Origin: RGIG9151 sp963635575
GTDB lineage: Bacteria > Bacillota > Clostridia > TANB77 > RGIG9151
Length of the DNA stretch: 64,000 nucleotides
NCBI GenBank assembly: GCA_963635575.1
Contig: CAVHFU010000001.1
Location: 55,299-119,298 of the forward strand
Direction: 5' to 3'
Of the stretch, positions 34,677-43,917 are shown piece by piece. Position 1 is the stretch's first letter, and each line of letters opens with the position of its first letter. A program made the position numbers and the translations under genes. The notes below the pieces were generated by a model. It searched no databases. It was given only the letters and a program-made list of their open reading frames with translations, and was not told the origin of the DNA.

Positions 34677-35627
34677 TTATAAATCTTCTGCAAGTAGAGC
34701 GTGATTAATTCCCTGTGAAACAACATCCGCCACACTGCTAATAATTTCATCTATTTCCTTAGGGGTAACAACCAAATCTCCGACAAACGGCTTAATTACC
34801 TCTTTAATCAAATCATACTTCTCTTCTCCACTCATCGGCTTAATTTTATCATAATCATTAGCAGTTTGTGAAGATGTTTTTTCAATATTTTCTAACATTA
34901 ATTCAATTGTATCATTCGCCATAGTTGCAGCATCCACAACAGTCGGCACACCGATCGCAATAATAGGCACACCAAGAGTATCTTTTGATAGTGCCATTCT
35001 CTTATTACCTATACCCGAACCCGGATTAATTCCCGTATCCGCAATTTGAATTGTAGTACTTATCCTTTCTAGTTTTCTAGACGCCAAAGCATCAATTGCA
35101 ATAACAAAATCAGGTCTTATCTTATCAATAACTCCACGGATAACCTCCCCAGTTTCCATGCCTGTTGTACCAAGAACACCGGGAGAAATTGCACTAATCG
35201 ACCTTACAGGTCTAGACAAGCACTCAGGCGCATATTGAAGGATATGTCTCGTAACCTCAATATCCGTAATTACCTTAGGACCTAATGCATCAGGAGTAAC
35301 ATTTTGGTTACCAAGTCCAACAATTAAAACAGACTTGTTAATATCCATTCCTATAAGCTTCCTAAGTTCCTTCGCCAAAACTTTATAAATTTTTTCATTA
35401 GTATCTGGGTCATTATCCTTAATTTTTGGAGCATCCAGCGTAATATAATTGCCAATAGGCTTATCAATATACATTGCCCCTTCCTCAGTTTCAACCTTAA
35501 CTCGAGTTATCTTAACATCATCAATATTCTCTTCCTCAGAAGAAACGCCAGGCATATCAACATTTTGTGCCTTTTTATACGCATCACGTGTTTCAACGGC
35601 TAAGTCAGTACGAAAAGAAAAATTCAT
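34677..35627 (-). CDS. gpr: Spore germination protease GPR
   Basis: 316 residues from the ATG at 35627 with GGAGG 10 bases upstream. It begins MNFSFRTDLAVETRD, resembling the propeptide cleavage region of the zymogen. ILIVGLGNQNVTPDALGPKV, GVLGTTGMETGE, DFVIAIDALASRKLERI and TIQIADTGINPGSGIGNKR are characteristic. GPR is an aspartic-type protease that degrades small acid-soluble proteins when spores germinate. This shows the organism can form spores. A hairpin covers its ribosome site. Confidence 0.95.
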   Translation of the reverse strand: MNFSFRTDLAVETRDAYKKAQNVDMPGVSSEEENIDDVKITRVKVETEEGAMYIDKPIGNYITLDAPKIKDNDPDTNEKIYKVLAKELRKLIGMDINKSVLIVGLGNQNVTPDALGPKVITDIEVTRHILQYAPECLSRPVRSISAISPGVLGTTGMETGEVIRGVIDKIRPDFVIAIDALASRKLERISTTIQIADTGINPGSGIGNKRMALSKDTLGVPIIAIGVPTVVDAATMANDTIELMLENIEKTSSQTANDYDKIKPMSGEEKYDLIKEVIKPFVGDLVVTPKEIDEIISSVADVVSQGINHALLAEDL

Positions 35628-35635
35628 AAACAAAA

Positions 35636-35654
35636 AACCTCCTTTATGGAGGTT
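35636..35654 (-). promoter_or_regulatory. SD-sequestering hairpin before gpr
   Basis: On the minus strand AACCTCC-ATAAA-GGAGGTT forms a perfect 7-bp stem followed by TTTTTTG. The GGAGG of the ribosome site is the 3' arm. It can block translation, and its U-tract also makes it a possible terminator for the upstream radical SAM gene. Confidence 0.65.
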
Positions 35655-35734
35655 AGTTTGTGCAAAGTTTTTCAATTCAATACAGCCTAGAACCATGGAA
35701 CAATTTTATCATTTTTTGAAAAAATTTAGAAATT

Positions 35735-36616
35735 TTAAAGTAAACTCAAATCAAAATCAGGTATAAAACTCTCTTCCGCAGTTCCACCTTCCTGAATAAA
35801 AGCATTCTCAATTCCAAGACTTAACGCAAAATCCACAACATCATCATATTCCTCATCAGTAATCTTTCTATTAATCTCCGGAAACTGAAACACAGTTTTA
35901 AGAGGCGTATATTGGTTCATAATACTTATAAAAATCTTATCTCTAAATAACTCATATATGTACTCAATAACCTTTTTTGAATCCTCGGTGCATCCCGGCA
36001 AAATCAAATGGCGTACAACCATTCCGCGCTTAATCATTCCGTTTTCATCAAGTGAAAACTCGCCGACCTGCTTAAACATTTCGCAAATAGCAATAGACGC
36101 ATTCTCAAAATAATCTAGTGCACCGGAATACTTCTTAGCCAAATCATTAGAAAAATACTTAAAATCCGGCAAATATACATCAACATACCCATCTAACATC
36201 TTTATAGTTTGAACACTCTCATAACCGCTACTGTTATAAACAATAGGAATAGAAAGTCCGTGAGTACGCGCAATCTTTATAGCTTCAATAATCTGTGGCA
36301 CAAAATGAGTAGGTGTAACCAAATTTATATTATGTGCTCTTTCGTTTTGAAGCTTCAAAAATATATTGCTAAGCTCCTCAATGCTAACCTCTTTTCCATG
36401 ATTTTCGTGACTTAACGCATAATTTTGACAAAAAACACACTTTAGAGAACAGCCTGTAAAAAATACAGTTCCAGAACCATTCTCACCAGAAATACAAGGT
36501 TCTTCCCATTCGTGCAAAGCCGCCCTAGCAATCCTCACCTTATTACTCTCGCCACAAAAACCAACTTTATTCTCTCTATCCACATTGCAATGCCTCGGGC
36601 ATAATTCGCAGCTCAT
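35735..36616 (-). CDS. Radical SAM protein, PflA/AmmeMemoRadiSam-like
   Basis: 293 residues. The radical SAM cluster motif is GCSLKCVFCQNY (CxxxCxxC) near residue 57. Four extra N-terminal cysteines occur (CELCPRHC and GFCG) and may bind a second metal site. Members of this group are annotated as pyruvate formate-lyase activase homologues, but no pyruvate formate-lyase is in the window. It lies 3 bases downstream of the U32 gene. The real substrate is unknown. Confidence 0.82.
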   Translation of the reverse strand: MSCELCPRHCNVDRENKVGFCGESNKVRIARAALHEWEEPCISGENGSGTVFFTGCSLKCVFCQNYALSHENHGKEVSIEELSNIFLKLQNERAHNINLVTPTHFVPQIIEAIKIARTHGLSIPIVYNSSGYESVQTIKMLDGYVDVYLPDFKYFSNDLAKKYSGALDYFENASIAICEMFKQVGEFSLDENGMIKRGMVVRHLILPGCTEDSKKVIEYIYELFRDKIFISIMNQYTPLKTVFQFPEINRKITDEEYDDVVDFALSLGIENAFIQEGGTAEESFIPDFDLSLL

Positions 36617-36619
36617 AAT

Positions 36620-38968
36620 CTAAACACCTCTATAAAAGTGACCTGACGTTGAGTCAGCCACACTAACCTTACTACCACTCTTTAATGCACCTAAAATTCT
36701 TCTTCTCTCATCGGTACTTTCGTCTAAGAAATACGCTCTAAAATAGTCAACATCTCCCTTTAGCTCATCTATAACCTCCGGGGCAAATAGCACCTTTCCG
36801 TTTAATAACGTAGTCCTACAAGCCTTTCTCTCGGTTATAATAGGGAATTTTTCTCCGGTTCTATCCTCCAAATAATATTTCCCACTTTGACATAAATTGC
36901 AATTTATATGTCCCTTAACCTCTGAACCAATTGGACAATGCTCACTAACCATAAGAGGAAGTCTTCCATAAACAGTAACCTCAGTTTCAAGCATTGTATT
37001 AACCTGCTTTATTTCTTCTAGATTAAGCTCAAAAGACAAGTTTATGCCCCTTGCACCAAGCTCCTCCAATTTGCGTGCAGAATAAGAATTAAAAACATTA
37101 AGCGAAAAATCACAATAAATATTTTTAACATCCTTGCATAGCTCAAAATGTTCTAAATTACCAATAAGAACACTATTTATCTTAGACAAATCATACTTGT
37201 TTCCTCTAGTCGCAGTACCTAAATAGGGAATTACTTCTTTACCCTTAAACATATTTATAATCTCTTCATTAAAATCATCAATCGGCACATAAATCCTGTC
37301 TGCCAGTTCAAGCCCATCTAAATTTCTAGTATCATATAAATAAACAGACAATTTAGGTTGAACATTCTTGTAAGTAGCACCAATTCTCTCAAAATCGTCA
37401 CGACAACTTCTACCTAAAATTTCACTTCTCTTTTTATATAGCTTATCTGCAAGCTCTCTTCTAAGTTCATTTAAAACGGACACAGGCACAAGCACATTGC
37501 CGTTAATCTTAGCCTCAAGATTTCTTAAACTAAACGGAGTATCCCCTAACTTACTAAGACTCGCCATAGCCGACTCAGATGTAAGAGGTTTATTTATAGC
37601 CTCTTTAGCAATGTACTCGCTTTTAGTCATAAACCTATTTCCGTCATCATCAACAATACTTAATTCTACATTTTCATTAACTCCACAGTGAAGTTCCATA
37701 TCAACCGGTACTTTTCTATGACACTTTCCATCCAATACCTTCCTTAGCGATAAATTCAAATTCTTATCCGAAATCTTGTAAACACTATCTCCTTTACTCA
37801 TAATGCCTGTAATATCACCGATGTACACAATATCTCCACTCTCGGCACTTTTTACTTGCACTCTGTTCTTCTCAATATATGTAACAATATTTCCGGGTAA
37901 ATTCTCATTAACTATCTCAACACCATCACCCATATTTAAGCTGTCATCTAACTTAACTCTAACCAGTTTTCTCTTCCTATCGTAATCAATAACCTTTCCA
38001 AGGTATCTTCCCCAATGCTTAGGACGTTCACGGCAAATTAACTCACGACCTAATTTCCCATAATAATATCCCCTAGAAAATCCGCCACGATTAAACACCT
38101 GCTCAAGCTTTTTAATATCCTCCGGCTCAATTTTAAACTTATCTTCCTCCCCCTTTTCAATAAGTTCATAAGCCAAATCAATATACTTTCTGTAAATACT
38201 TGTAACACACGCAACATACTCAGGCGATTTTAATCTTCCCTCAATTTTAAGCGAAGAAACCCCAGCCTTAATAAGTCTAATTAAATCATATATTCCACAT
38301 AAATCCTTAGGACTCATACAATAATTCTTAACACATTTTTCATCATCCTTATAAATCGTATATTGTAGTCTGCAAGGCTGTGCACATTTCCCTCTGTTAC
38401 CGCTTCTCTCCCCAACTAAACTGCTAAGACGGCATTGACCTGAATAACATACACACAAAGCTCCATGCACAAACACCTCAATTTCTGTATCTGTATTCTT
38501 GCATATATTCTCAATTTCATCTAAAGTTAACTCCCTAGATAAAACAACTCTCTCAAAATTCAAACTGCTTACAGCCTTTACCCCTTCTAAGCTATATATA
38601 GTTCCTTGGGTGCTAAAATGTATAACAATTTCAGGCATAACCTCTTTTAATAACTTAATCACACCCAAATCCTGAACAATAAAAGCATCAACCCCACTTT
38701 TATACGCATTTTTAGCAAACTTAATAACATCCTCAATCTCTCTATCATGAATTAGCGTATTTAATGTAAGATGCACCTTAACACCTCTAGCGTGTGCATA
38801 CGCTATAACTTCTCTTAATTCCTCATCAGAAAAATTGCTTGCAGAATTTCTTGCATTAAAAGAAGTACCACCGAGATAAACAGCATCAGCACCACTCTCA
38901 ACCGCCGCTATAAATTGTTCATGTCCCCCAACAGGAGATAAAAGCTCTATCCTTTTCAATTGCCTCAC
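36620..38968 (-). CDS. Peptidase U32 family protein, RlhA-like
   Basis: 782 residues. The U32 signature reads IEVFVHGALCVCYSGQCRLSS near residue 170, preceded by SPVGGHEQFIAAVESGADAVYLGG. The region after about residue 380 corresponds to the DUF3656 extension seen in RlhA. RlhA of E. coli makes 5-hydroxycytidine at 23S rRNA C2501; other U32 members modify tRNA. So an RNA hydroxylation role is more likely than proteolysis. Cysteines HCPIGSE and CNLCQSGKYY near 680 fit a metal-cluster site. It is 3 bases from capA and from the radical SAM gene, one operon. Confidence 0.82.
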   Translation of the reverse strand: MRQLKRIELLSPVGGHEQFIAAVESGADAVYLGGTSFNARNSASNFSDEELREVIAYAHARGVKVHLTLNTLIHDREIEDVIKFAKNAYKSGVDAFIVQDLGVIKLLKEVMPEIVIHFSTQGTIYSLEGVKAVSSLNFERVVLSRELTLDEIENICKNTDTEIEVFVHGALCVCYSGQCRLSSLVGERSGNRGKCAQPCRLQYTIYKDDEKCVKNYCMSPKDLCGIYDLIRLIKAGVSSLKIEGRLKSPEYVACVTSIYRKYIDLAYELIEKGEEDKFKIEPEDIKKLEQVFNRGGFSRGYYYGKLGRELICRERPKHWGRYLGKVIDYDRKRKLVRVKLDDSLNMGDGVEIVNENLPGNIVTYIEKNRVQVKSAESGDIVYIGDITGIMSKGDSVYKISDKNLNLSLRKVLDGKCHRKVPVDMELHCGVNENVELSIVDDDGNRFMTKSEYIAKEAINKPLTSESAMASLSKLGDTPFSLRNLEAKINGNVLVPVSVLNELRRELADKLYKKRSEILGRSCRDDFERIGATYKNVQPKLSVYLYDTRNLDGLELADRIYVPIDDFNEEIINMFKGKEVIPYLGTATRGNKYDLSKINSVLIGNLEHFELCKDVKNIYCDFSLNVFNSYSARKLEELGARGINLSFELNLEEIKQVNTMLETEVTVYGRLPLMVSEHCPIGSEVKGHINCNLCQSGKYYLEDRTGEKFPIITERKACRTTLLNGKVLFAPEVIDELKGDVDYFRAYFLDESTDERRRILGALKSGSKVSVADSTSGHFYRGV

Positions 38969-38971
38969 CTT

Positions 38972-40117
38972 TTAAACTTCAGTATTCATAATTTCATTAA
39001 ATAACTTCCAAAGAATCTCAGTAGAAAAATTCTCAGTTCTACTTATTCTATGTTGTGCCGCCAATTCATCAGTATAATCCTTTAGTTTGTATGTTGTGTA
39101 ATAATCGTCTGTATAATGTGTCACAAGTGGAATTAAAGAATAATCTTTAATCTCAACATTTCCATCCTCATTTCTCTCCAACGTTATATCCGCCATACCA
39201 CCAAGCAAAGTCGAAATTTTTCTTTGGTTAGAAATAAAGTTACCCAAAGAATAATAAACAAGTCCGGTATTCCCATTCTCAGTCGTAACCATTTTATATG
39301 GTTCTAAAACATGTGGATGTGCACAAATAACAATGTCTGCACCATTATCTATACACATATCAACATACTTTTTATGATACTTAGTAGGCTTATACACATA
39401 CTCCGTACCTATATGCAAAATAGCAATCATAACATCACTATTCTCTTTAGCAGTCCTCACATTCTCCTTAAGTTCCTCATCATCTCCAAGCAAATCAATC
39501 ATATATCCTTTATCTTTAGGCAATGTAAAACCATTTAATCCGTACGTATAATTAACAAAAGAAAGTTTAATGTTATTCTTCTCTAAATACGAAATCTTGC
39601 TTTCGTCAGGGCTACTGTGAATTCCCAAAACTTCTATTTCAGGATACTTTTCACGCCAAAACTCAAGAGTATCTGTTATTCCGCTAACTCCTTTATCTAA
39701 CGTATGATTAGTTGCATGAGTAACAACATCAAATCCAGCCTTTACAACACTATCGCCAACCTGCATTGGGCTTCCGAAAGCCGGATACGAACTATATCTT
39801 TTTGGGTCTTTAACAAAAATAGTTTCTTGATTAATAATAGCAACATCAGCCTTGCTAATGTCGTCCCTAACATTATCAAAAAGCATATCAAAATCATAGC
39901 CGTCCTCTGTCCTAGCCGCAAAATAAATAGTATTGTGAATCAAATCATCGCCAACCATTTTTATATTAAGCCTGTCCGCTTTATCCTCAATAATTTCTTC
40001 ATTCGGACTTGCCATAACTTCCTTATCAAAAAATCCGGCACATTTATAAATAGCCACAGTAATAAGCACAATAGCAAAAATTCCGGCACATATTAATATA
40101 ATTCTCTTCCTATTCAT
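38972..40117 (-). CDS. CapA-family exported metallophosphatase-like protein
   Basis: 381 residues from the ATG at 40117 (GAGG site). One N-terminal membrane anchor (IILICAGIFAIVLITVAIY) precedes a PGA_cap domain: IKMVGDDLIHN, INQETIF, THATNHTLDKG and CAHPHVLEPYK give the metal ligands. CapA/PgsA proteins function in poly-gamma-glutamate capsule export, but most CapA-like proteins with no capBC neighbours, as here, have unknown roles. It is probably anchored outside the cell membrane. Confidence 0.82.
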   Translation of the reverse strand: MNRKRIILICAGIFAIVLITVAIYKCAGFFDKEVMASPNEEIIEDKADRLNIKMVGDDLIHNTIYFAARTEDGYDFDMLFDNVRDDISKADVAIINQETIFVKDPKRYSSYPAFGSPMQVGDSVVKAGFDVVTHATNHTLDKGVSGITDTLEFWREKYPEIEVLGIHSSPDESKISYLEKNNIKLSFVNYTYGLNGFTLPKDKGYMIDLLGDDEELKENVRTAKENSDVMIAILHIGTEYVYKPTKYHKKYVDMCIDNGADIVICAHPHVLEPYKMVTTENGNTGLVYYSLGNFISNQRKISTLLGGMADITLERNEDGNVEIKDYSLIPLVTHYTDDYYTTYKLKDYTDELAAQHRISRTENFSTEILWKLFNEIMNTEV

Positions 40118-40127
40118 ACTCAGCACC

Positions 40128-40829
40128 TCATAGCATCTCAATATCTATATCATCCAAATCTGCGAAAATTTCAGCATTAGCCTTATCGTCACTCATTACT
40201 TCTTCCTTAACACCATTCACTATAAACTCCTTTAAGTCAATCTTCATTCCACCAAAAAACAATATTCCATCCTGTATTTTAGAAAAATCATCATATCCGG
40301 GAAGAGTCTTGCACATTTTAACCTTTTCCTCTAAACATAAATCATTATTAACTCTATTTACTTTCGCAAAATAGGTGACCATAACATTTTTAATTATCCC
40401 AGAACGATATTTTATATATGATGTAAGTTTATCTTCAGGAATAGAAAAACACTTCCCATGCCAAAAAATTTTTCTATGTGCATCAAAATGATTAAAATAA
40501 TCAAAAAAATACTGAGAAAATAGCGCAATCAATTCCTGTGAATGTGTTGTCTTATCATTTGGCTCTAAGTCCTCAATTACAACATTCGGATTCGGTACAA
40601 TAAAACTAATTTCATCAGAACCAAAAATAGCATAGCAATGATATTTTTCAGTAAAAAATCTCGCTGTCTTTTCTAAACAATCAAAAAAACTACCATCATA
40701 CTCATCAAGCAAATTAATATCCTTATTTTTAGTAATTTGCCTGCCGTCAAACCTAAACACCAACGGCATTTTGGTACTTATTCGCATATTGTATTTTTTC
40801 TGTAGCTGAAAAAAATAGCTATTCCACAT
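40128..40829 (-). CDS. Thg1-like protein (tRNAHis guanylyltransferase family, 3'-5' polymerase)
   Basis: 233 residues from the ATG at 40829 (GGAG, 8 bases). Thg1 motifs are in order: FRFDGRQITK near residue 20, IFGSDEISF near 68, HFDAHRKIF near 130, and YIKYRSGIIKNVMVTYF near 155, matching RxDG, GSDE, FDxR and the YxxWR...NN region. The aspartates in DG and GSDE would bind the two magnesium ions. Thg1 adds G-1 to tRNAHis in eukaryotes; bacterial members repair tRNA 5' ends by templated 3'-5' addition. Such proteins are scattered in bacteria, suggesting transfer. The function here is inferred. Confidence 0.8.
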   Translation of the reverse strand: MWNSYFFQLQKKYNMRISTKMPLVFRFDGRQITKNKDINLLDEYDGSFFDCLEKTARFFTEKYHCYAIFGSDEISFIVPNPNVVIEDLEPNDKTTHSQELIALFSQYFFDYFNHFDAHRKIFWHGKCFSIPEDKLTSYIKYRSGIIKNVMVTYFAKVNRVNNDLCLEEKVKMCKTLPGYDDFSKIQDGILFFGGMKIDLKEFIVNGVKEEVMSDDKANAEIFADLDDIDIEML

Positions 40830-40870
40830 ACACATTTCTCCTTTAATTTTGCATGGAACGTTCCGCATAT

Positions 40871-40910
40871 AAGTAAAAGGGTATCCTATAAAAAGGATAC
40901 CTTTTTACTT
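40871..40910. terminator. Bidirectional terminator or hairpin between yebC and thg1-like gene
   Basis: AAGTAAAAGGGTATCC and GGATACCTTTTTACTT pair almost perfectly around a short A-rich loop, with T-runs on both strands. It would end yebC transcription and lies in the leader of the Thg1-like gene. Confidence 0.75.
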
Positions 40911-41045
40911 ATGTGTGCGATAAACCGACATACATCGGTTCTACAATATAATTCGTGGATTTGTTCCAATACATAATATCGCATACATATATATTTTAGC
41001 AAAATAATAATCGTGTTTCAAGCCCTTATTCTAGACGCATACTAA

Positions 41046-41771
41046 CTATTCCTCATCCCAGTTTGTCCAAACATTTTGAACATCATCATTATCCTCTAAT
41101 GCGTCAATTAATCTTTCTAGCTTAACAGCTTGCTCTTCTGTAACAGACACATAATTTTGAGGAACATATTTAATTTCAGCCTCTAAGAAATCTAATTTTT
41201 CAGCCTCTAACTTTTCTCTAACAGAAGAAAAGTTCTCAGGAGAAGTTAAAATCTCATAGCATTCGTCATCAGCAGAAAAATCATCTGCACCTGAATCCAA
41301 TGCTAACATCATTAAATCATCTTCAACTAAAGAATCATTCTTTTCAATTGCGATAACACCTTTTTTATCAAACATATAGCTAACAGAACCACTTTGGCCT
41401 AAGTTTCCGCCATGTTTATCAAATAAGTGACGCATATCTCCGGCAGTTCTATTTCTGTTATCTGTTAAAGCCTCAACAATAACAGCAACTCCGGCCGTGC
41501 CATATCCTTCATACATTAAAGACTCGTAGTTAGTAGCATCTCCGTCACCGGCAGCCTTCTTAATACTTCTCTCAATGTTATCATTAGGAATATTAGCAGC
41601 CTTAGCCTTAGCTATAATATCTCTTAATTTAGAGTTAGCATCCGGATTAGCTCCTCCAGACTTAACCGCAACTGCAATTTCTCTACCGATTTTAGTAAAA
41701 ATCTTACCTCTTGCAGAATCCGCTTTTTCCTTTTTATTTTTAATATTTGCCCATTTACTATGTCCTGACAT
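41046..41771 (-). CDS. yebC: YebC/PmpR-family protein
   Basis: 241 residues from MSGHSKWANIKNKK, the invariant start, with AAAGGGG upstream. The frame has a spurious 15-codon extension. Motifs RDIIAKAKAANIPNDNIERS and YEGYGTAGVAVIVEALTDNR are typical. The family was called a transcription regulator and is now known to help translation through proline-rich stalls. It is not part of an obvious operon. Confidence 0.95.
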   Translation of the reverse strand: MSGHSKWANIKNKKEKADSARGKIFTKIGREIAVAVKSGGANPDANSKLRDIIAKAKAANIPNDNIERSIKKAAGDGDATNYESLMYEGYGTAGVAVIVEALTDNRNRTAGDMRHLFDKHGGNLGQSGSVSYMFDKKGVIAIEKNDSLVEDDLMMLALDSGADDFSADDECYEILTSPENFSSVREKLEAEKLDFLEAEIKYVPQNYVSVTEEQAVKLERLIDALEDNDDVQNVWTNWDEE

Positions 41772-41857
41772 AAAAATACCCCTTTCAAAATCAATTAAGC
41801 ATAGAGAATTATACAATATAATTATAAATTTGTCAAAATACCCTAATTATCTCAAAC

Positions 41858-42970
41858 TTATAGTTTATCTATAATCCCCTTTAACTCATTTACGCAATAA
41901 TTAACATCATCCTTAGTCGTCAAATCGCACAAACTAAACCTTATTGTACCACCAATTTCCTCCTTACTAAGTCCAATAGCCGATAAAACATGGCTCTCAC
42001 CAAATCTATTAGAATGACAAGCAGAGCCGGTCGAAACATATATACCCCTTTCCTCCAGCGCATGCATAATGACCTCGCCCCTCTTTCCTACAAAAGAAAC
42101 ACTAAGAATATGAGGTGCCAAGTTTCCGTCATTATAGCAATTTATTTTAGCACAAGGTATACTGCTCACACCATCTTTCAATATATCCCTTAACTCTCTT
42201 ACCCTCTCGTAATCTCCGCAATGTTCAATAGCCTTGCCAAGCGAAGCAATTCCCACAACATTCTCCGTACCACTTCTAAAACCATTTTCATGTCCACCGC
42301 CAAGCATATACGGATTAATTTTAGTTCCCTTCTTTACAACCAAAGCCCCGATTCCCTTTAATGCATGAACCTTATGGCCACTAACACTAATTAAATCAGC
42401 CATATTAAACCTGTTATATGATAACTTTGTATATGCCTGAACCGCATCAGTATGCAAAATAAAGTTATACTTTTTCTTAAGTTTCGCAATCTCAGAAATA
42501 GGCTCTATACTTCCAAGTTCATTATTAACAGTCATAACACTAACAAAAATAGTCTTATCATTAATAGAGTTTTTAAGTTGTTGCATATCTATAATGCCAT
42601 TTTTATCAACATCAAGATAAGTAACATTAAAACCTTCCTTTTCTAATTTCTCAAAACACATTAAAACAGCCGGATGCTCAATCTTAGAAGTAATAATATG
42701 ATTTCCCCTTCTAGAATTAGCATAAACAGAACCAAAAATAGCTGTATTATCCGACTCGGTAGCACCAGAAGTAAAATATACCTCATTCGTATTAACCCCT
42801 AAAGACTTAGCTATAACTTCTCTTGCATTCTTAACCACTCTCTCGGCTTGCAAACCGATAGAATGTAGAGAAGAGGGATTGCCATAAACATTTTCAGATA
42901 TGTACCCAATCTCCTCAATAACCTCCGGTAATAACCTTGTAGTAGACGCATTATCTAAATAAACTTCCAT
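41858..42970 (-). CDS. Cysteine desulfurase family protein (class V aminotransferase)
   Basis: 370 residues. The PLP-binding lysine lies in SVSGHKVHALKGIGALVV near residue 200, and the catalytic cysteine in YVSTGSACHSN near 320. It removes sulfur from cysteine for Fe-S clusters or tRNA thiolation. A second desulfurase gene sits at 62.8-63.9 kb. In Clostridia such a copy often precedes thiI, but what precedes the start here is the AbiE cassette, and yebC follows. Specific partner unknown. Confidence 0.92.
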   Translation of the reverse strand: MEVYLDNASTTRLLPEVIEEIGYISENVYGNPSSLHSIGLQAERVVKNAREVIAKSLGVNTNEVYFTSGATESDNTAIFGSVYANSRRGNHIITSKIEHPAVLMCFEKLEKEGFNVTYLDVDKNGIIDMQQLKNSINDKTIFVSVMTVNNELGSIEPISEIAKLKKKYNFILHTDAVQAYTKLSYNRFNMADLISVSGHKVHALKGIGALVVKKGTKINPYMLGGGHENGFRSGTENVVGIASLGKAIEHCGDYERVRELRDILKDGVSSIPCAKINCYNDGNLAPHILSVSFVGKRGEVIMHALEERGIYVSTGSACHSNRFGESHVLSAIGLSKEEIGGTIRFSLCDLTTKDDVNYCVNELKGIIDKL

Positions 42971-42988
42971 AAAAAACCTCCATTAAAC

Positions 42989-43069
42989 TATACCATCCTA
43001 TCTATCGCATCAGAAACAATAACATATAAATCCTGAAGCGTTATAACATCGTACATTGTCTTGACATTA
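42989..43069. repeat. Orphan copy of an 81-bp direct repeat flanking the AbiE cassette
   Basis: This stretch is 80/81 identical to 44674-44754. Read on the minus strand it encodes the same ending as the FAD oxidoreductase gene (VKTMYDVITLQDLYVIVSDA...) with a stop, but no gene is attached to it. It begins 11 bases after the AbiEii stop codon. It marks the far edge of a 1604-base segment (43070-44673) that carries only the toxin-antitoxin genes. Confidence 0.93.
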
Positions 43070-43080
43070 GTGACACTCTA

Positions 43081-43917
43081 TCAGCCATATAGATTCAATA
43101 TCATCTCCGATATTGTTTTTATAACTTCGGAATATTGGATATTCCCCACGAAATAATTTTTGCTTTTAAATTGATTCCACATATTTTCCATCTCTTTACT
43201 TGTAGCTAAATTTTTAAGTTCTGTATCCACTTTTTCTTTCGAGAATATAGTCCCTCGTTTTTTACATGTCGAATCAAATGCCTCTCTATAAATATTCCAT
43301 GAAAAGTCTAGTTTTTGGGCAATTTCATATAAGTCATAAAAATCTCTCATTCTTGTATTTGCCAACCCTCGGCTTATAATTGTTTGAGATTTTTCAGCAA
43401 GAAGAGTCTCAATGTTATATGTATTTAAGGATATATTTCTTTCTTCAAACATTAAAGGATATTTATACTCTATTGCACCCATCGTAATAACATCATCCGT
43501 TGATACATCTATCTTTATAGGTTGTTTTAAATCTCCAAGCAATGCCTCTAAATGAATACGAATCCCAGGATAATCAAATTCATCCATGATTGTTTCTATA
43601 TCTACAATTCTGAATGATATGTTATCTTCTACTGTTATTTCACATATTTCTAGTATTATTTCTCCCAATTTTTCTTTCGAAAGAGGAAGTGCTCTTACCG
43701 TAGCATCAATATCCATTGTTGTTCTTAAGTTTATTCCAATAAGTGAGGATACTAGCATCCCACCTTTAAGTACAAACCTTTCCTTATATTTTGATAATGA
43801 AATTCGTTCTAAAAAGCGTTCCATAAAAAATATTCTTATCATAGCTTGTGCTATCTTACTATCACCTTTAGAAATGTTCCTTACCTTTGCTTTAAGTCCG
43901 ATAGCAGATTTTATCAT
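43081..43917 (-). CDS. AbiEii/AbiGii nucleotidyltransferase toxin
   Basis: 278 residues. The nucleotidyltransferase core shows FVLKGGMLVSSLIGINLRTTMDID, the G-S-x-D-x-D-like motif of the DNA polymerase beta fold, and later ETLLAEKSQTIISRG followed by RMRDFYDLYEI. AbiEii toxins inhibit growth, and related members add nucleotides to tRNA acceptor stems. The gene overlaps its antitoxin by 4 bases. It ends 11 bases from the orphan 81-bp repeat. Confidence 0.88.
   Translation of the reverse strand: MIKSAIGLKAKVRNISKGDSKIAQAMIRIFFMERFLERISLSKYKERFVLKGGMLVSSLIGINLRTTMDIDATVRALPLSKEKLGEIILEICEITVEDNISFRIVDIETIMDEFDYPGIRIHLEALLGDLKQPIKIDVSTDDVITMGAIEYKYPLMFEERNISLNTYNIETLLAEKSQTIISRGLANTRMRDFYDLYEIAQKLDFSWNIYREAFDSTCKKRGTIFSKEKVDTELKNLATSKEMENMWNQFKSKNYFVGNIQYSEVIKTISEMILNLYG

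Noticed and set aside
40911..41045. Possible tRNA or small RNA gene beside the Thg1-like gene
   Set aside because: There is a short palindrome (ACCGA/TCGGT) but no cloverleaf or T-loop consensus; I see no RNA gene.
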